Shown: positions 1-8,940 of the stretch, one piece after another | Numbering within the stretch: the stretch's first letter is position 1 | How the letters are laid out: the number at the start of each line of letters is the position of its first letter | Assembly (NCBI RefSeq): GCF_000368685.1 | Contig: NZ_KB849625.1 | Coordinates: forward strand, 248,001 to 312,000 | Origin: Acinetobacter baylyi DSM 14961 = CIP 107474 | Lineage (GTDB): Bacteria > Pseudomonadota > Gammaproteobacteria > Pseudomonadales > Moraxellaceae | Length of the DNA: 64,000 bases | Direction of reading: 5' to 3' | The notes under the pieces: model-generated | Told to the model about the DNA's origin: nothing | What the model saw: the letters and a program-made list of their open reading frames with translations, nothing else | Databases searched by the model: none | Translations under genes and position numbers: made by a program

Positions 1-2455
1 TATTAAAGAAGACTATAACAAAACTAAAAGTCGTTTAACCCAAATCGAAAGCCAACGACACCCTCTATTAGCGCAACAACAACAGTTAGAGCAAACGATC
101 CATCAGCTCGATATACAGCATACGGATGACTTAGAGCGATTAAAAAACAGCGCTCAGTATTCTCCTTTAGATCAAGGTTTAAAAGCGCATATTCAGCAGC
201 TTAACCAGTTTAATTTGCACTATCAGAAAATAGAACATAGTTTAGGTTCGATTCAGGACGCACAAGCAAGGCTTGAACAAGATCAAAATAGATTCAACAC
301 ATTAATCATGCAATTTGGTACCACCCAACACATTGAGGAACGCATTGAGCAACAACAAAAACTAAAACAAGCGCAGCAGATTCGTCTTAATCAATTGGAT
401 ACGACTCAACAGAAAATCCAGCGCTATTTTGAATTAAAAAATGAAATGTTCACTCTGCAAAGTCAATTTGAGACTGTAAATCAACAATACCAAGAGTTTG
501 AGCAGTCCACTCAAAAAACCGAGCAAGATTATCAATCAGCTAAAAATGAACGTGAAAAACTACAGCAAATGTTGCAACAACAACGTTTATTGCACGCTGA
601 AAATATTGAACATTTACGTGCCGAGCTCAAACACGGCGAAGCATGTCTGGTCTGTGGCAGTATCGAACATCCTTATCGTGATGATGAAAGTCAAATATCA
701 AAAGCCCTATATGAATTACAGCAACAACAAGAACAACAAGCCATTCAGCAGGAACAGCAGTGTTTTAAACTGTGGCAAAACATGCAACAGCAATTCACTC
801 AAAGCCAAACCCAGCATAAACAGTTGCAACACGATTTACAGCAACTGCGGGAAAAATTGAATGGTCATGATCAGCAGTTACAACAGCATTTATTACAGTC
901 GAATATTCAACTCAATTTTAACTTAAATGAGCAAGATATCACTGCTCAGCTTCAAGCTTTAACCTTAGACTCTTTTCAAGCACATCAGCAGCTTGAAAAT
1001 GAATTACAACTGCTCAATCAGGCCAATAAAGATCACTATCAACTGACTCAACGTATTCAAAATACACGTCATCAACTTGAGACAGTAGATCAATTACAGC
1101 AGCAAGTTCAGCATATTGTAGATTGTCTAAGCGCCGAGGATAAAATTTCCTGGACCAAACAAGGCCTGTTATTTACACAGCATATTTTACAAGCGTTACA
1201 ACATCGTAGCCAGCAACTTGAACACGCAGAACACCTACTCAAACAAAAAGACCAACATGATCAGCAACTCAAGTTATTACTATCCAATGTGGCAGGACTT
1301 ACGACACAGCAAGCAGAATGTGCGCAGCAATTAAAAGAGATCGAAGCAAACGGGAAACAAAATACAGATGCAGCCAATCAACTGATTTTCACCATGACAG
1401 GTTCGACTGAGCTTAAAGCCAATGAATGGTTACAACAGCATGATCAACAGCGTCATCAATTACAGCAGCGATACCAACAGTTAAAATTCAACTTTGAACA
1501 AGCACGTGAAAATTTTGAACAGCAGAAAAGTGCGCTTGAGCACCTAGAAGCAAAACAGCAGCAAAATCAGGATTCACTCGCACAATGTAAAACTGAAATA
1601 TCTACATGGCTCGTTCAACATCAGGATTTTGTAGAAGATCAATTGAACGACTTACTTGCTATTGCATCGACTCAAGAACAACAGATTCGAAATACAATAC
1701 AACAGGCAGATCGTGCGTTAAGTGAAGTAAATTCTGTGCTCAAAACACTTCAGCAACAGTTAAATGTGCATCTTGAGTTACAACCAGCCATTCAGGCTGA
1801 GCAGTTATCTGAACTCATGATAACCAATCAAAACATTTTAATGCACACCACAGATCAACGAGATCAATTAAAAATACAGCTCGAATTACATCAACAAAAC
1901 CTGAGCAAGCAGCAGCAATTTGCAAATCAGATTCAAATCATTCAACAACAAGAACATCGCTGGAGTAAAATTTCCAGCCTCATTGGTGACGCTAAAGGGA
2001 AAGAATTTCGAGATTTAGCTCAACAATATAATCTTGATATTCTCTTAGAATATGCCAATCAGCAGCTCGCCATGCTGTCTCAACGCTATACATTAAAGCG
2101 TTTGGATAACTCATTGAGTCTTGCGATTATCGATCATGATATGGATGGAGAAACTCGTTCGGTTGCATCACTATCAGGTGGTGAGTCTTTCTTAACTGCC
2201 CTTGCCATTTCTTTGGCAATTGCCAATATGGCTTCTGGCTCCATGAAAATAGAATCGCTATTTATTGATGAAGGTTTTGGCACACTCGATGCTTCATCCT
2301 TACATATGGTGATGAATGCACTGGATCAGTTACAAAGTCAGGGACGTAAAGTTGTACTCATCTCGCATATTCAGGAAATGCACGAACGTATTCCAGTGCA
2401 GATTCAAGTACAACCGATTGGGTCTGGCTCAAGTCGAATTGAAGTGGTCGGTTAA
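1..2455 (+). CDS. sbcC: SbcC, nuclease SbcCD ATPase subunit (5' truncated by window edge)
   Basis: The reading frame is open from base 2, so the N-terminal Walker A part lies outside the window and only about the last 817 codons are present. What remains is a long, extremely Gln-rich coiled coil. A CxxC zinc hook (CLVCG, near bases 642-656) lies in its middle. The C-terminal ABC half has the signature LSGGESF and the Walker B/D-loop FIDEGFGTLD. SbcC with SbcD cleaves hairpins and double-strand ends at palindromes; the zinc hook dimerises the complex. The coiled coil is rich in CAA/CAG codons, but no exact tandem repeat is visible. sbcD is expected just upstream, outside the window. No clear terminator follows the stop codon. 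Confidence 0.95.
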   Translation, partial: IKEDYNKTKSRLTQIESQRHPLLAQQQQLEQTIHQLDIQHTDDLERLKNSAQYSPLDQGLKAHIQQLNQFNLHYQKIEHSLGSIQDAQARLEQDQNRFNTLIMQFGTTQHIEERIEQQQKLKQAQQIRLNQLDTTQQKIQRYFELKNEMFTLQSQFETVNQQYQEFEQSTQKTEQDYQSAKNEREKLQQMLQQQRLLHAENIEHLRAELKHGEACLVCGSIEHPYRDDESQISKALYELQQQQEQQAIQQEQQCFKLWQNMQQQFTQSQTQHKQLQHDLQQLREKLNGHDQQLQQHLLQSNIQLNFNLNEQDITAQLQALTLDSFQAHQQLENELQLLNQANKDHYQLTQRIQNTRHQLETVDQLQQQVQHIVDCLSAEDKISWTKQGLLFTQHILQALQHRSQQLEHAEHLLKQKDQHDQQLKLLLSNVAGLTTQQAECAQQLKEIEANGKQNTDAANQLIFTMTGSTELKANEWLQQHDQQRHQLQQRYQQLKFNFEQARENFEQQKSALEHLEAKQQQNQDSLAQCKTEISTWLVQHQDFVEDQLNDLLAIASTQEQQIRNTIQQADRALSEVNSVLKTLQQQLNVHLELQPAIQAEQLSELMITNQNILMHTTDQRDQLKIQLELHQQNLSKQQQFANQIQIIQQQEHRWSKISSLIGDAKGKEFRDLAQQYNLDILLEYANQQLAMLSQRYTLKRLDNSLSLAIIDHDMDGETRSVASLSGGESFLTALAISLAIANMASGSMKIESLFIDEGFGTLDASSLHMVMNALDQLQSQGRKVVLISHIQEMHERIPVQIQVQPIGSGSSRIEVVG

Positions 2456-2665
2456 ACCCGACGCTTAAATCCCTTTTATTGTTTAATCTTTTTACCTTTA
2501 GACTACCGTTTGTATGCCAAGACTCAATTGAAAATATCCCAGAAACTGATAGCTTAAAATGATTCAGATTCAAAATGAAAAAATGATCACATAAACTCAT
2601 AAAGCAAAGATCAATTTTTAGGATGAAGAAGAATTTTTATTAATTTTTTCTTTGAGCTTTATCAT

Positions 2666-3451
2666 ATGCATACTTTTAAAATTGATTGTCAACTTCACTA
2701 TCGCGTTATCCAAATGACTGAGTTTGTTTTTCAGTTTGAAGTGGCCGAGCACCCTTGGCAAACGCTGATCCATGAGTCATTTCAATTCAAGCCTGATTTG
2801 GCCTTTGAGCAGTACGAACGTGACGCGGGTTTAAATCGACTCATACGCGTCAATGCCCCAGAAGGTGATTTAAGTGTTTCCTATACTGCGAAAGTTCAAA
2901 CGCACATCCCAGAACGGAATACTTCTTTAAAAGAGTGTGAAATTAAAGATTTACCTTCTGATACTTTATTTTATCTGGCACCCAGCCGTTTTTGCGAATC
3001 TGACCTCATCGACACAATGGTAACTAACACTTTTGCAGAGTTACCTAAAGGCTATTCACGTGTGCAGGCAATCTGCGACTGGATCCATGACAATATTATC
3101 TATCAATCAGGATCATCCGACAGTACCACCACAGCACGAGATATTTTGGTGAACCGTGCAGGCGTCTGCCGTGATTTTGCCCATTTAGGCATTGCGATTT
3201 GCCGTGCGCTCAACATTCCTGCCCGCTTTGTTTTTGGTTATATGCCTTTTTACCAAGCTCAACCAGATTTTCATGCAATTTTTGAGGTTTACCTTGAAAA
3301 TCAATGGATGCTTTTTGATGCAACACGTATGGGGCCGATTGACCAATTTGTACGTGTTGGTACTGGGCTTGATGCCAAAGACGTTCCGTTTGCAACGGTT
3401 TATGGCGAGATTGAGCTCATTTCTATGAGCCCCGTGATTGAGCTTGTTTAA
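2666..3451 (+). CDS. Transglutaminase-like superfamily protein
   Basis: The protein has 261 residues. It has an N-terminal beta-type domain (residues about 1-105) and then a transglutaminase-like core. A Cys-His-Asp triad is visible: C168 in AGVCRDFAH, H203 in PDFHAIFEVY and D218 in WMLFDATRM. This layout matches bacterial transglutaminase/protease-like proteins (COG1305) that sit in the cytoplasm; no signal peptide or membrane segment is seen. The substrate is unknown, and a peptidase or amidase role is as likely as crosslinking. The ATG at 2666 has only a weak GAG upstream. The gene stands alone between sbcC and the convergent uppP. Confidence 0.85.
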   Translation: MHTFKIDCQLHYRVIQMTEFVFQFEVAEHPWQTLIHESFQFKPDLAFEQYERDAGLNRLIRVNAPEGDLSVSYTAKVQTHIPERNTSLKECEIKDLPSDTLFYLAPSRFCESDLIDTMVTNTFAELPKGYSRVQAICDWIHDNIIYQSGSSDSTTTARDILVNRAGVCRDFAHLGIAICRALNIPARFVFGYMPFYQAQPDFHAIFEVYLENQWMLFDATRMGPIDQFVRVGTGLDAKDVPFATVYGEIELISMSPVIELV

Positions 3452-3502
3452 ATCAAACCGCATGATGAATCAATTTGCTAATTAAGAGTTTTTAATTTTT
3501 AA

Positions 3503-3527
3503 ACGAGGGAACATAAATTTCCCTCGT
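3503..3527. terminator. Bidirectional hairpin between the transglutaminase-like gene and uppP
   Basis: A 9-bp perfect stem (3503-3511 with 3519-3527) is followed by U-rich sequence when read on the minus strand and a weaker one on the plus strand. It lies between the two convergent stop codons, so it can serve both genes. Confidence 0.7.
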
Positions 3528-3546
3528 AATTATTTAGCTTGAGTAT

Positions 3547-4404
3547 TTAAGCCAAAGTCAGAACGACACCTGAAAATGCCAGACAGTAAATACCAAATAA
3601 ATACCAACGACCATGCTCGAGCCATGCTGAAAGCCATTTAAGTGCCAATAAACCAGTCAAAAAACTAAATACCATTCCAAATATACTCGGCAAAAGCAGG
3701 CTCCCTAACGCCAAATGCGTTGCTCCTGTCGTTGCGTGTTGAGCATGCAATAAGCGTACAAGTTCTTTTACAATCACAGCAGGAGTAAGCACCACTGCCA
3801 AAGCGAAGCTGAATTCTTCTGCTTTTTGACGGGAAATACCTAAAAATAGTCCCGTTGAAATAGTCGCACCAGAACGAGAAAAACCACGAAAAGGTAGACA
3901 CAATGCCTGCACAGCGCCAATAATCATAGCGCTTGGTAAACGGATATCGCCTTGCTGTCCGCGATCTAAACGAGAAGACAAAATAATTAAAATTCCTGCC
4001 GCAGCCAATGCCGCAGCCATCAGTTTTGAATTACTAAATAAATGCTCAATTTCAAAGCTGCTCACTCCGCCAAAGAACACATGCTTAATGAGCGATTGCA
4101 ATAACAGCCCAAGTACGCCCGTAATCGCGGTTGCCAGTAACACATACCATGCACGCTGTTTAAATGACTGCCAATCAAAAAAGTAAGTTTTCTTCCACGA
4201 ATGCCAAAAATACACAATAACGGCAAACATGGTTCCCGTATGCAGCATAACCAATAAAAATGTCATATTGGGTGCTGAAGGATCAAACCCCATCAGCTTT
4301 TCTGCCAAAATTACATGCGCAGAACTCGAAACGGGTAGTAATTCAGCTAATCCCTGAATAACAGCTAAAATAAAAACATGCAACAGATCCATGGCGTGAC
4401 TCAT
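3547..4404 (-). CDS. uppP: Undecaprenyl-diphosphatase UppP (BacA family)
   Basis: A 285-residue polytopic membrane protein of the BacA/UppP family. It recycles undecaprenyl diphosphate to the monophosphate carrier used for peptidoglycan and other envelope polymers; loss or excess alters bacitracin sensitivity. The first family motif is seen near residues 18-30 (GLAELLPVSSSAH) and the second as GFSRSGATI. Both differ slightly from the common forms (E-F-LPVSS-GH and PG-SRSG). A second in-frame ATG four codons in (4392) matches the usual family start MDLLHV and may be the true start; neither has a strong ribosome site. It is a single-gene unit with a terminator downstream. Confidence 0.93.
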   Translation of the reverse strand: MSHAMDLLHVFILAVIQGLAELLPVSSSAHVILAEKLMGFDPSAPNMTFLLVMLHTGTMFAVIVYFWHSWKKTYFFDWQSFKQRAWYVLLATAITGVLGLLLQSLIKHVFFGGVSSFEIEHLFSNSKLMAAALAAAGILIILSSRLDRGQQGDIRLPSAMIIGAVQALCLPFRGFSRSGATISTGLFLGISRQKAEEFSFALAVVLTPAVIVKELVRLLHAQHATTGATHLALGSLLLPSIFGMVFSFLTGLLALKWLSAWLEHGRWYLFGIYCLAFSGVVLTLA

Positions 4405-4540
4405 ATATGCTATTGCAGCTTATATACGCAGATGCCATTAAGAACAGATTAAAAAGCGTAAAATTTTTTAGAAATAAATCATATCCCTTTTTAAATAAAA
4501 TCATGTTCTAAAGTAATCATCGGGTATCGCAAGTTCAGTA

Positions 4541-5230
4541 TTAAGGTTTGGCATAATCTCGAGCACCAAATAAAGCAGTTCCAATACGTACAATACTGGC
4601 TCCCGCAGCAATTGCTTGCTGTAAATCTCCAGACATTCCCATGCTGAGCGTATCCCAATCCTGTGGTTGTTGATGATGAGATTTAACCTGTTCAAACAAT
4701 TGTTTAGCATCAGTAAAAGCGGTGATCTGATCGGGTGCAGGTATCACCATTATTCCGCGTAAGCGTACCTGAGGAAGCTGACTGATTTCTTCAACCAGTT
4801 GAGCAACATCTTCAGGCTGGCATCCATCTTTAGAATCCTGATGATCAATATTGACCTGAATGCATAAATTTAACGGCGGCTGCGTCTGCAAACGCTGGCT
4901 AGATAATCGCTCGGCGATGATCAAACGATCGACCCCGTGCACCCAGTCGAACTTTTCTGCCAAAAGCTTAGTTTTATTACGCTGAACATGACCAATAAAA
5001 TGCCACTCAATATCGAGATCATCGAGGGCTTCAATTTTATCTAGCGCTTCCTGAAGATAGTTTTCACCAAAAGCGCGCTGCCCAAGTTGATACATCTCTC
5101 GCAGTGCAGAATCTGGATGAGTTTTCGAGACTGCCAATAACTGTACAGTGGCTGGATCACGTTGTGCCTGCTCACAGGCGACCTGAATTTGATGAAGAAC
5201 TTGATTTCGTGCATCTTTAAAGTGATTCAT
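4541..5230 (-). CDS. YggS-family pyridoxal-5'-phosphate homeostasis protein (PLPBP)
   Basis: About 229 residues, of the single-domain PLP-binding barrel family (YggS/PROSC). The PLP lysine is expected at K36 in AVSKTHP, followed by the family block FGENYLQEA. Later come the H-F-IGH-Q-NK segment and, near the C-terminus, SMGMSGDLQQAI, which helps bind phosphate. The family has no known enzymatic reaction and buffers PLP and amino-acid pools. An in-frame ATG at 5245 adds five residues; the start at 5230 is preferred because a GAGAA sequence lies upstream. It is divergent from pilT, the same arrangement as in Pseudomonas. Confidence 0.92.
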   Translation of the reverse strand: MNHFKDARNQVLHQIQVACEQAQRDPATVQLLAVSKTHPDSALREMYQLGQRAFGENYLQEALDKIEALDDLDIEWHFIGHVQRNKTKLLAEKFDWVHGVDRLIIAERLSSQRLQTQPPLNLCIQVNIDHQDSKDGCQPEDVAQLVEEISQLPQVRLRGIMVIPAPDQITAFTDAKQLFEQVKSHHQQPQDWDTLSMGMSGDLQQAIAAGASIVRIGTALFGARDYAKP

Positions 5231-5354
5231 TGACAGGGTTCTCATTTCAAACGTATTTTTTACTTAACCTAAAGCACAAATCTTGGTAAGCTTTAATCAA
5301 ACAACTCAGTATTCTACAAAATAATTAAACCTTTTGACGATCTTCGGGGAAAAT

Positions 5355-6389
5355 ATGGATATAACAGAATTACTCGCGTTTTCGGTGCAAAATCGTGCCT
5401 CTGACCTGCATTTATCCGCAGGAATTCCCCCCATGATCCGTGTCGATGGCGAAGTTCGTCGTATTAATCTTCCTGCAATGGATCATTCAGAAGTCCATAA
5501 TCTCATTTACGATATTATGAATGATAAACAGCGCCGAGACTACGAAGAAAAACTGGAAACAGATTTTTCTTTTGAAGTGCCTAATCTAGCTCGTTTTCGC
5601 GTCAATGTGTTTAATCAAAATCGTGGAGCTGGTGCTGTATTTCGGACCATTCCATCACAAGTTCTGACGCTTGAAGAACTGGGACTGGGTAAAATTTTTC
5701 GGGATATTTGCGATTATCCGAGAGGACTCGTCCTTGTCACAGGCCCCACTGGTTCCGGTAAATCAACCACCCTTGCAGCCATGCTCGATTATATTAACAA
5801 TCATCGCTACGACCATATTTTGACTGTTGAAGATCCAATTGAGTTTGTACATGAGCCTAAAAAATGCCTGATCAATCAGCGTGAGGTACATCGCGATACA
5901 TTAGGCTTCAATGAAGCACTGCGCTCAGCTTTGCGTGAAGATCCAGACATTATTCTGGTTGGCGAAATGCGGGATCTGGAAACCATCCGTCTGGCTCTTA
6001 CTGCCGCAGAAACAGGGCATTTGGTTTTTGGAACACTGCATACCACATCAGCCGCGAAAACCATTGATCGTATTATTGATGTCTTTCCTGCCGAAGAAAA
6101 AGATATGGTTCGCACCATGTTGTCGGAATCCTTACAAGCGGTTATTTCCCAAACTTTATTAAAAAAAGAAGGCGGTGGACGTGTTGCAGCCCATGAAATC
6201 ATGATTGGAATTCCTGCAATTCGCAATCTCATTCGTGAAGGTAAAGTCGCTCAAATGTACTCTTCTATCCAAACAGGTGCGACACATGGCATGACGACCC
6301 TGGATCAGAGTCTCAAACAGCTTTTGGCAAAAGGCATCATCAACTTACCAACGGCACGCGCTGTCGCAAAATCTCCAGAGTCGTTCTAA
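5355..6389 (+). CDS. pilT: PilT, type IV pilus retraction ATPase
   Basis: A 344-residue hexameric ATPase that powers type IV pilus retraction, twitching and DNA uptake from the cytoplasmic face. It has an N-terminal PAS-like domain, Walker A GPTGSGKST at residues 130-138, the Asp box VEDPIEF, Walker B DIILVGEMRD at 198-207 and the His box GHLVFGTLHT at 221-230. The C-terminal AIRNLIREG motif needed for retraction is also present. The reading frame can be extended to a TTG at 5334, but the ATG at 5355 follows GGGGA at good spacing and gives the family's usual N-terminus MDITELL. pilU follows after 36 bases, probably as one operon. Confidence 0.98.
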   Translation: MDITELLAFSVQNRASDLHLSAGIPPMIRVDGEVRRINLPAMDHSEVHNLIYDIMNDKQRRDYEEKLETDFSFEVPNLARFRVNVFNQNRGAGAVFRTIPSQVLTLEELGLGKIFRDICDYPRGLVLVTGPTGSGKSTTLAAMLDYINNHRYDHILTVEDPIEFVHEPKKCLINQREVHRDTLGFNEALRSALREDPDIILVGEMRDLETIRLALTAAETGHLVFGTLHTTSAAKTIDRIIDVFPAEEKDMVRTMLSESLQAVISQTLLKKEGGGRVAAHEIMIGIPAIRNLIREGKVAQMYSSIQTGATHGMTTLDQSLKQLLAKGIINLPTARAVAKSPESF

Positions 6390-6425
6390 GAATAACGCTA
6401 CTCGATCTGAGAGGAAAACAATACG

Positions 6426-7577
6426 ATGGACTTTAATGATTTACTCAATTTGATGGCAAAACACAAAGCATCTGATTTGTTTATTACAGCAGGTGTAGAA
6501 CCATCTTTAAAAATTAACGGTGAAATTACCCCCGTCTCTAAAACCAAACTCGATGGAGATATGATCGCTCAGTTGATTGATTCGATTACAACGCAAAAGC
6601 AACGACAAGAATTCATTGAAACGCATGAATGTAATTTTGCCATCTTAAATCGTGAAAAAAACGAACGTTTCCGGGTGAGCGCATTTCAACAGCGTGACAT
6701 GCCTGGTATGGTGATTCGTCGTATTGAGACCAAGATCCCCTCTCCTGACGATTTACATCTACCTCCAATTTTAAAAGAACTGGCCATGAGCAAACGTGGC
6801 ATTATTATTTTTTCTGGGGCAACTGGTACAGGAAAATCCACGTCTTTGGCATCCATGATTCAACATCGTAATCAGCACTCAAAAGGTCATATTATTACTA
6901 TTGAGGATCCGATTGAATTTATACATGAGCATGCTGGATGTATTATCACTCAGCGTGAAGTCGGCATTGATACAGATTCTTTTGAAATCGCGCTTAAAAA
7001 TACGTTGCGCCAGGCGCCTGATGTGATTCTGATTGGTGAAATTCGCTCACGTGAAGTGATGGACTATGCTTTAGCTTTTGCAGAAACTGGCCATTTAGTA
7101 TTTGCAACTTTACATGCCAATAATGCCAATCAAACCTTAGAACGGATTATTCACTTCTTTGATGCAGATCGACATCAGCAAATTTTTATGGATTTATCGC
7201 TCAATCTTAAAGCGGTGATTTCACAACAGCTTATTCCAACCCATGATGGTCAAAGTCGACGTGCTGCCGTCGAAGTGCTGATTAATACGCCTTTACTGTC
7301 AGATTACATTCGTCAAGGTGAAATCTATAAAATTAAGGAATTAATGGCTCGTTCTGGAGAACTTGGCATGCAAACCTTTGATCAGGCACTTTTTGATTTA
7401 TATGATCATCAGCACATCAGTTATGCAGATGCGCTCAAGCATGCAGACTCGCCTAATAATTTACGTCTACAGATCAAGCTTTCGGAAGAAGCCAACAAAC
7501 CCCTAGATAACAGAGAAAGAATGTCCGAAATGGAACGGAAAATGACTTTTGATGGTCAACGCCGTAATCTCAAATAA
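6426..7577 (+). CDS. pilU: PilU, PilT-like accessory retraction ATPase
   Basis: A 383-residue paralogue of PilT that works with it in retraction of type IV pili. Walker A GATGTGKST is at residues 131-139, with IEDPIEFIHEH as the Asp box, DVILIGEIRS as Walker B and GHLVFATLHAN as the His box. The C-terminal tail is longer than in PilT and charged, as usual for PilU. GAGAGGAAAAC lies just upstream of the ATG. The pair pilT-pilU is followed by a strong terminator. Confidence 0.97.
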   Translation: MDFNDLLNLMAKHKASDLFITAGVEPSLKINGEITPVSKTKLDGDMIAQLIDSITTQKQRQEFIETHECNFAILNREKNERFRVSAFQQRDMPGMVIRRIETKIPSPDDLHLPPILKELAMSKRGIIIFSGATGTGKSTSLASMIQHRNQHSKGHIITIEDPIEFIHEHAGCIITQREVGIDTDSFEIALKNTLRQAPDVILIGEIRSREVMDYALAFAETGHLVFATLHANNANQTLERIIHFFDADRHQQIFMDLSLNLKAVISQQLIPTHDGQSRRAAVEVLINTPLLSDYIRQGEIYKIKELMARSGELGMQTFDQALFDLYDHQHISYADALKHADSPNNLRLQIKLSEEANKPLDNRERMSEMERKMTFDGQRRNLK

Positions 7578-7601
7578 AAGAGGGCAATTTTGCCCTCTTT
7601 T
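7576..7601. terminator. Terminator between pilU and fur
   Basis: A 12-bp perfect inverted repeat (7576-7587 with 7590-7601), AAAAGAGGGCAA and its complement, is GC-rich at the centre and flanked by A and T runs. It therefore works in both directions for the convergent genes pilU and fur. The loop as drawn is 2 bases, so the innermost pairs probably open. Confidence 0.85.
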
Positions 7602-7622
7602 AATTGTTGTATTTATGTGATT

Positions 7623-8063
7623 TTACTGCTTTTTACGATATGCTTCCTGACACTCAGTCGCATCGCAATAACCATATAAATTTAAAGAATGGCCAGTCAG
7701 CGTAAAGCCATGCTTTTCAGCTACTGTATGTTGCTCATGTTCAATAACTTCATTTGTAAATTCAACAACTTTCCCACAATTTAAACATACTAAATGATCG
7801 TGGTGGTCTTCTTGCATAATTTCAAAAACAGAATGATTGTTTTCAAAATGATGACGCTGAATAATTCCTGCTGCTTCAAACTGAGTTAATACACGGTAAA
7901 CTGTTGCTAAACCCACATCTTCGCCTTGTTCAAGCAAAGTTTTATAAATATCTTCAGCACTCAAATGATGTTGTTTTGAATTTTCTAATAATTCCAAAAT
8001 CTTAATTCGAGGAAGGGTGACTTTCAGTCCAGCTTTTCGTAAATCTTGATTGGAAATCGGCAT
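7623..8063 (-). CDS. fur: Fur, ferric uptake regulator
   Basis: A 146-residue dimeric metal-dependent repressor of iron-uptake genes. It has an N-terminal winged helix with the recognition region VGLATVYRVLTQFE (residues 50-63). The metal and dimerisation domain has H87-H88-D89-H90 and the cysteine pairs C93/C96 and C133/C138. The frame extends to 8090, but the ATG at 8063 with GAGAG upstream gives the standard Fur N-terminus (MPISNQDLRKAGLKVTLPR). It is divergent from bamE with about 110 bases between; this linkage is conserved in pseudomonads. I could not pick out a confident Fur box in the shared promoter region. Confidence 0.97.
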   Translation of the reverse strand: MPISNQDLRKAGLKVTLPRIKILELLENSKQHHLSAEDIYKTLLEQGEDVGLATVYRVLTQFEAAGIIQRHHFENNHSVFEIMQEDHHDHLVCLNCGKVVEFTNEVIEHEQHTVAEKHGFTLTGHSLNLYGYCDATECQEAYRKKQ

Positions 8064-8174
8064 AAAAAAAGGTCTCTCAACAAATCTCAAGTTGGAATAG
8101 GCAATCGTGTTTAGATGCAGTATGATCTATCCTTGGATCAAATGCATCATAATTTATCGGGATAGTGTAGCAAA

Positions 8175-8573
8175 ATGCAAAAACTTATGTTGGCGTTATT
8201 CGTCACTTCACTGCTTGCTGGTTGTTCGACGCTTGGAGTTTATAAGGTTGATATTCCTCAAGGAACCCCTTTAACCAAAGCTCAAGCATCGAAAGTTCAG
8301 GTCGGCATGAGTTACCAACAAGTTCGTTTCTTACTAGGTAGCCCAACGATTACTGATCCGCTAAATCCACTACGTTGGGATTACATCTATAATTACATCC
8401 CAGGAACTTATGCGAAAAAAGCAAAAATCCCAGCAGCTCATGGTCAACATTTGAAAATCTATTTCAACGAGTCTGGTATTGTGAAAAGTATAGAAGGAAT
8501 AGATACCCTTCCAGATTCTCAACCTGGCTTACCAGGCTCAAAAGAAGCGATTTTAACTGCGCCACCACTATAA
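8175..8573 (+). CDS. bamE: BamE (SmpA/OmlA), outer membrane assembly lipoprotein
   Basis: A 132-residue lipoprotein of the BAM complex that inserts beta-barrel proteins into the outer membrane. The signal peptide ends in the lipobox LLAGC with the lipidated Cys at residue 17. The SmpA/OmlA core includes V-VGMSYQQVRFLLGSP, then DPLNPLRWDYIYNY, and a final strand NESGIVKSIEG. It is divergent from fur and convergent with rnfH, with a clear terminator behind it. The C-terminal 25 residues are Pro/Gly-rich and probably disordered. Confidence 0.95.
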   Translation: MQKLMLALFVTSLLAGCSTLGVYKVDIPQGTPLTKAQASKVQVGMSYQQVRFLLGSPTITDPLNPLRWDYIYNYIPGTYAKKAKIPAAHGQHLKIYFNESGIVKSIEGIDTLPDSQPGLPGSKEAILTAPPL

Positions 8574-8591
8574 AGACTTATGCAAAAAAAT

Positions 8592-8613
8592 AAACCCCTC
8601 AGCAGAGGGGTTT
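8592..8613. terminator. Terminator of bamE (shared with rnfH)
   Basis: A 9-bp stem AAACCCCTC/GAGGGGTTT with an AGCA loop (8592-8600 and 8605-8613) is followed by TTTTTC on the plus strand. The A-rich left flank gives a U tract on the minus strand as well. Confidence 0.88.
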
Positions 8614-8628
8614 TTCTTATTAAGTGCA

Positions 8629-8940
8629 TCACTTAAAGCGATTGCCTTTCTGAAACCGACCTACTGGATTTTTTTCTGCACGTTTACGTCGAATATCCTT
8701 TGGATTGATGGTCAAAGGTCGATAAATTTCGACCCGATCACCAGCTTCAAGTAATCGATCCGCGACACAGCGCACACCAAAAATCCCCAGGTGATAGGGC
8801 TGTGGTAGTTCTACCTGCGTTAGCAAACCGCTGCTCTCAATCGCCTGCCAAGCAGTCATACCTTGCTGAAATGCGACACGGATATGAAACTGTTGTGTCT
8901 GCGTTGCATAAGCCACCCAGACATTTTGCTGGTTACTCAT
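8629..8940 (-). CDS. RnfH family protein (UPF0125)
   Basis: A 103-residue ubiquitin-fold protein of the RnfH/UPF0125 family, whose biochemical role is unknown. Family features are VWVAYATQ at the start, the central LPQPYHLGIFG, and the C-terminal AGDRVEIYRPLTINPKDIRRKRAE, which ends in a basic tail. The frame is open further upstream to 9018, but the ATG at 8940 overlaps the previous gene's stop as ATGA. This means translational coupling and gives the usual family N-terminus. Closeness to bamE is conserved in many gammaproteobacteria, although ratA, usually between or beside them, is not here. Confidence 0.88.
   Translation of the reverse strand: MSNQQNVWVAYATQTQQFHIRVAFQQGMTAWQAIESSGLLTQVELPQPYHLGIFGVRCVADRLLEAGDRVEIYRPLTINPKDIRRKRAEKNPVGRFQKGNRFK

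Noticed and set aside
2358..2600. 80-codon frame on the minus strand across the end of sbcC
   Set aside because: It overlaps the sbcC C-terminus and has no ribosome site or recognisable protein pattern; a shadow frame.
8064..8174. Fur box in the fur/bamE promoter region
   Set aside because: AT-rich sequence with weak GAT/ATC repeats, but no convincing 19-bp match to the consensus.
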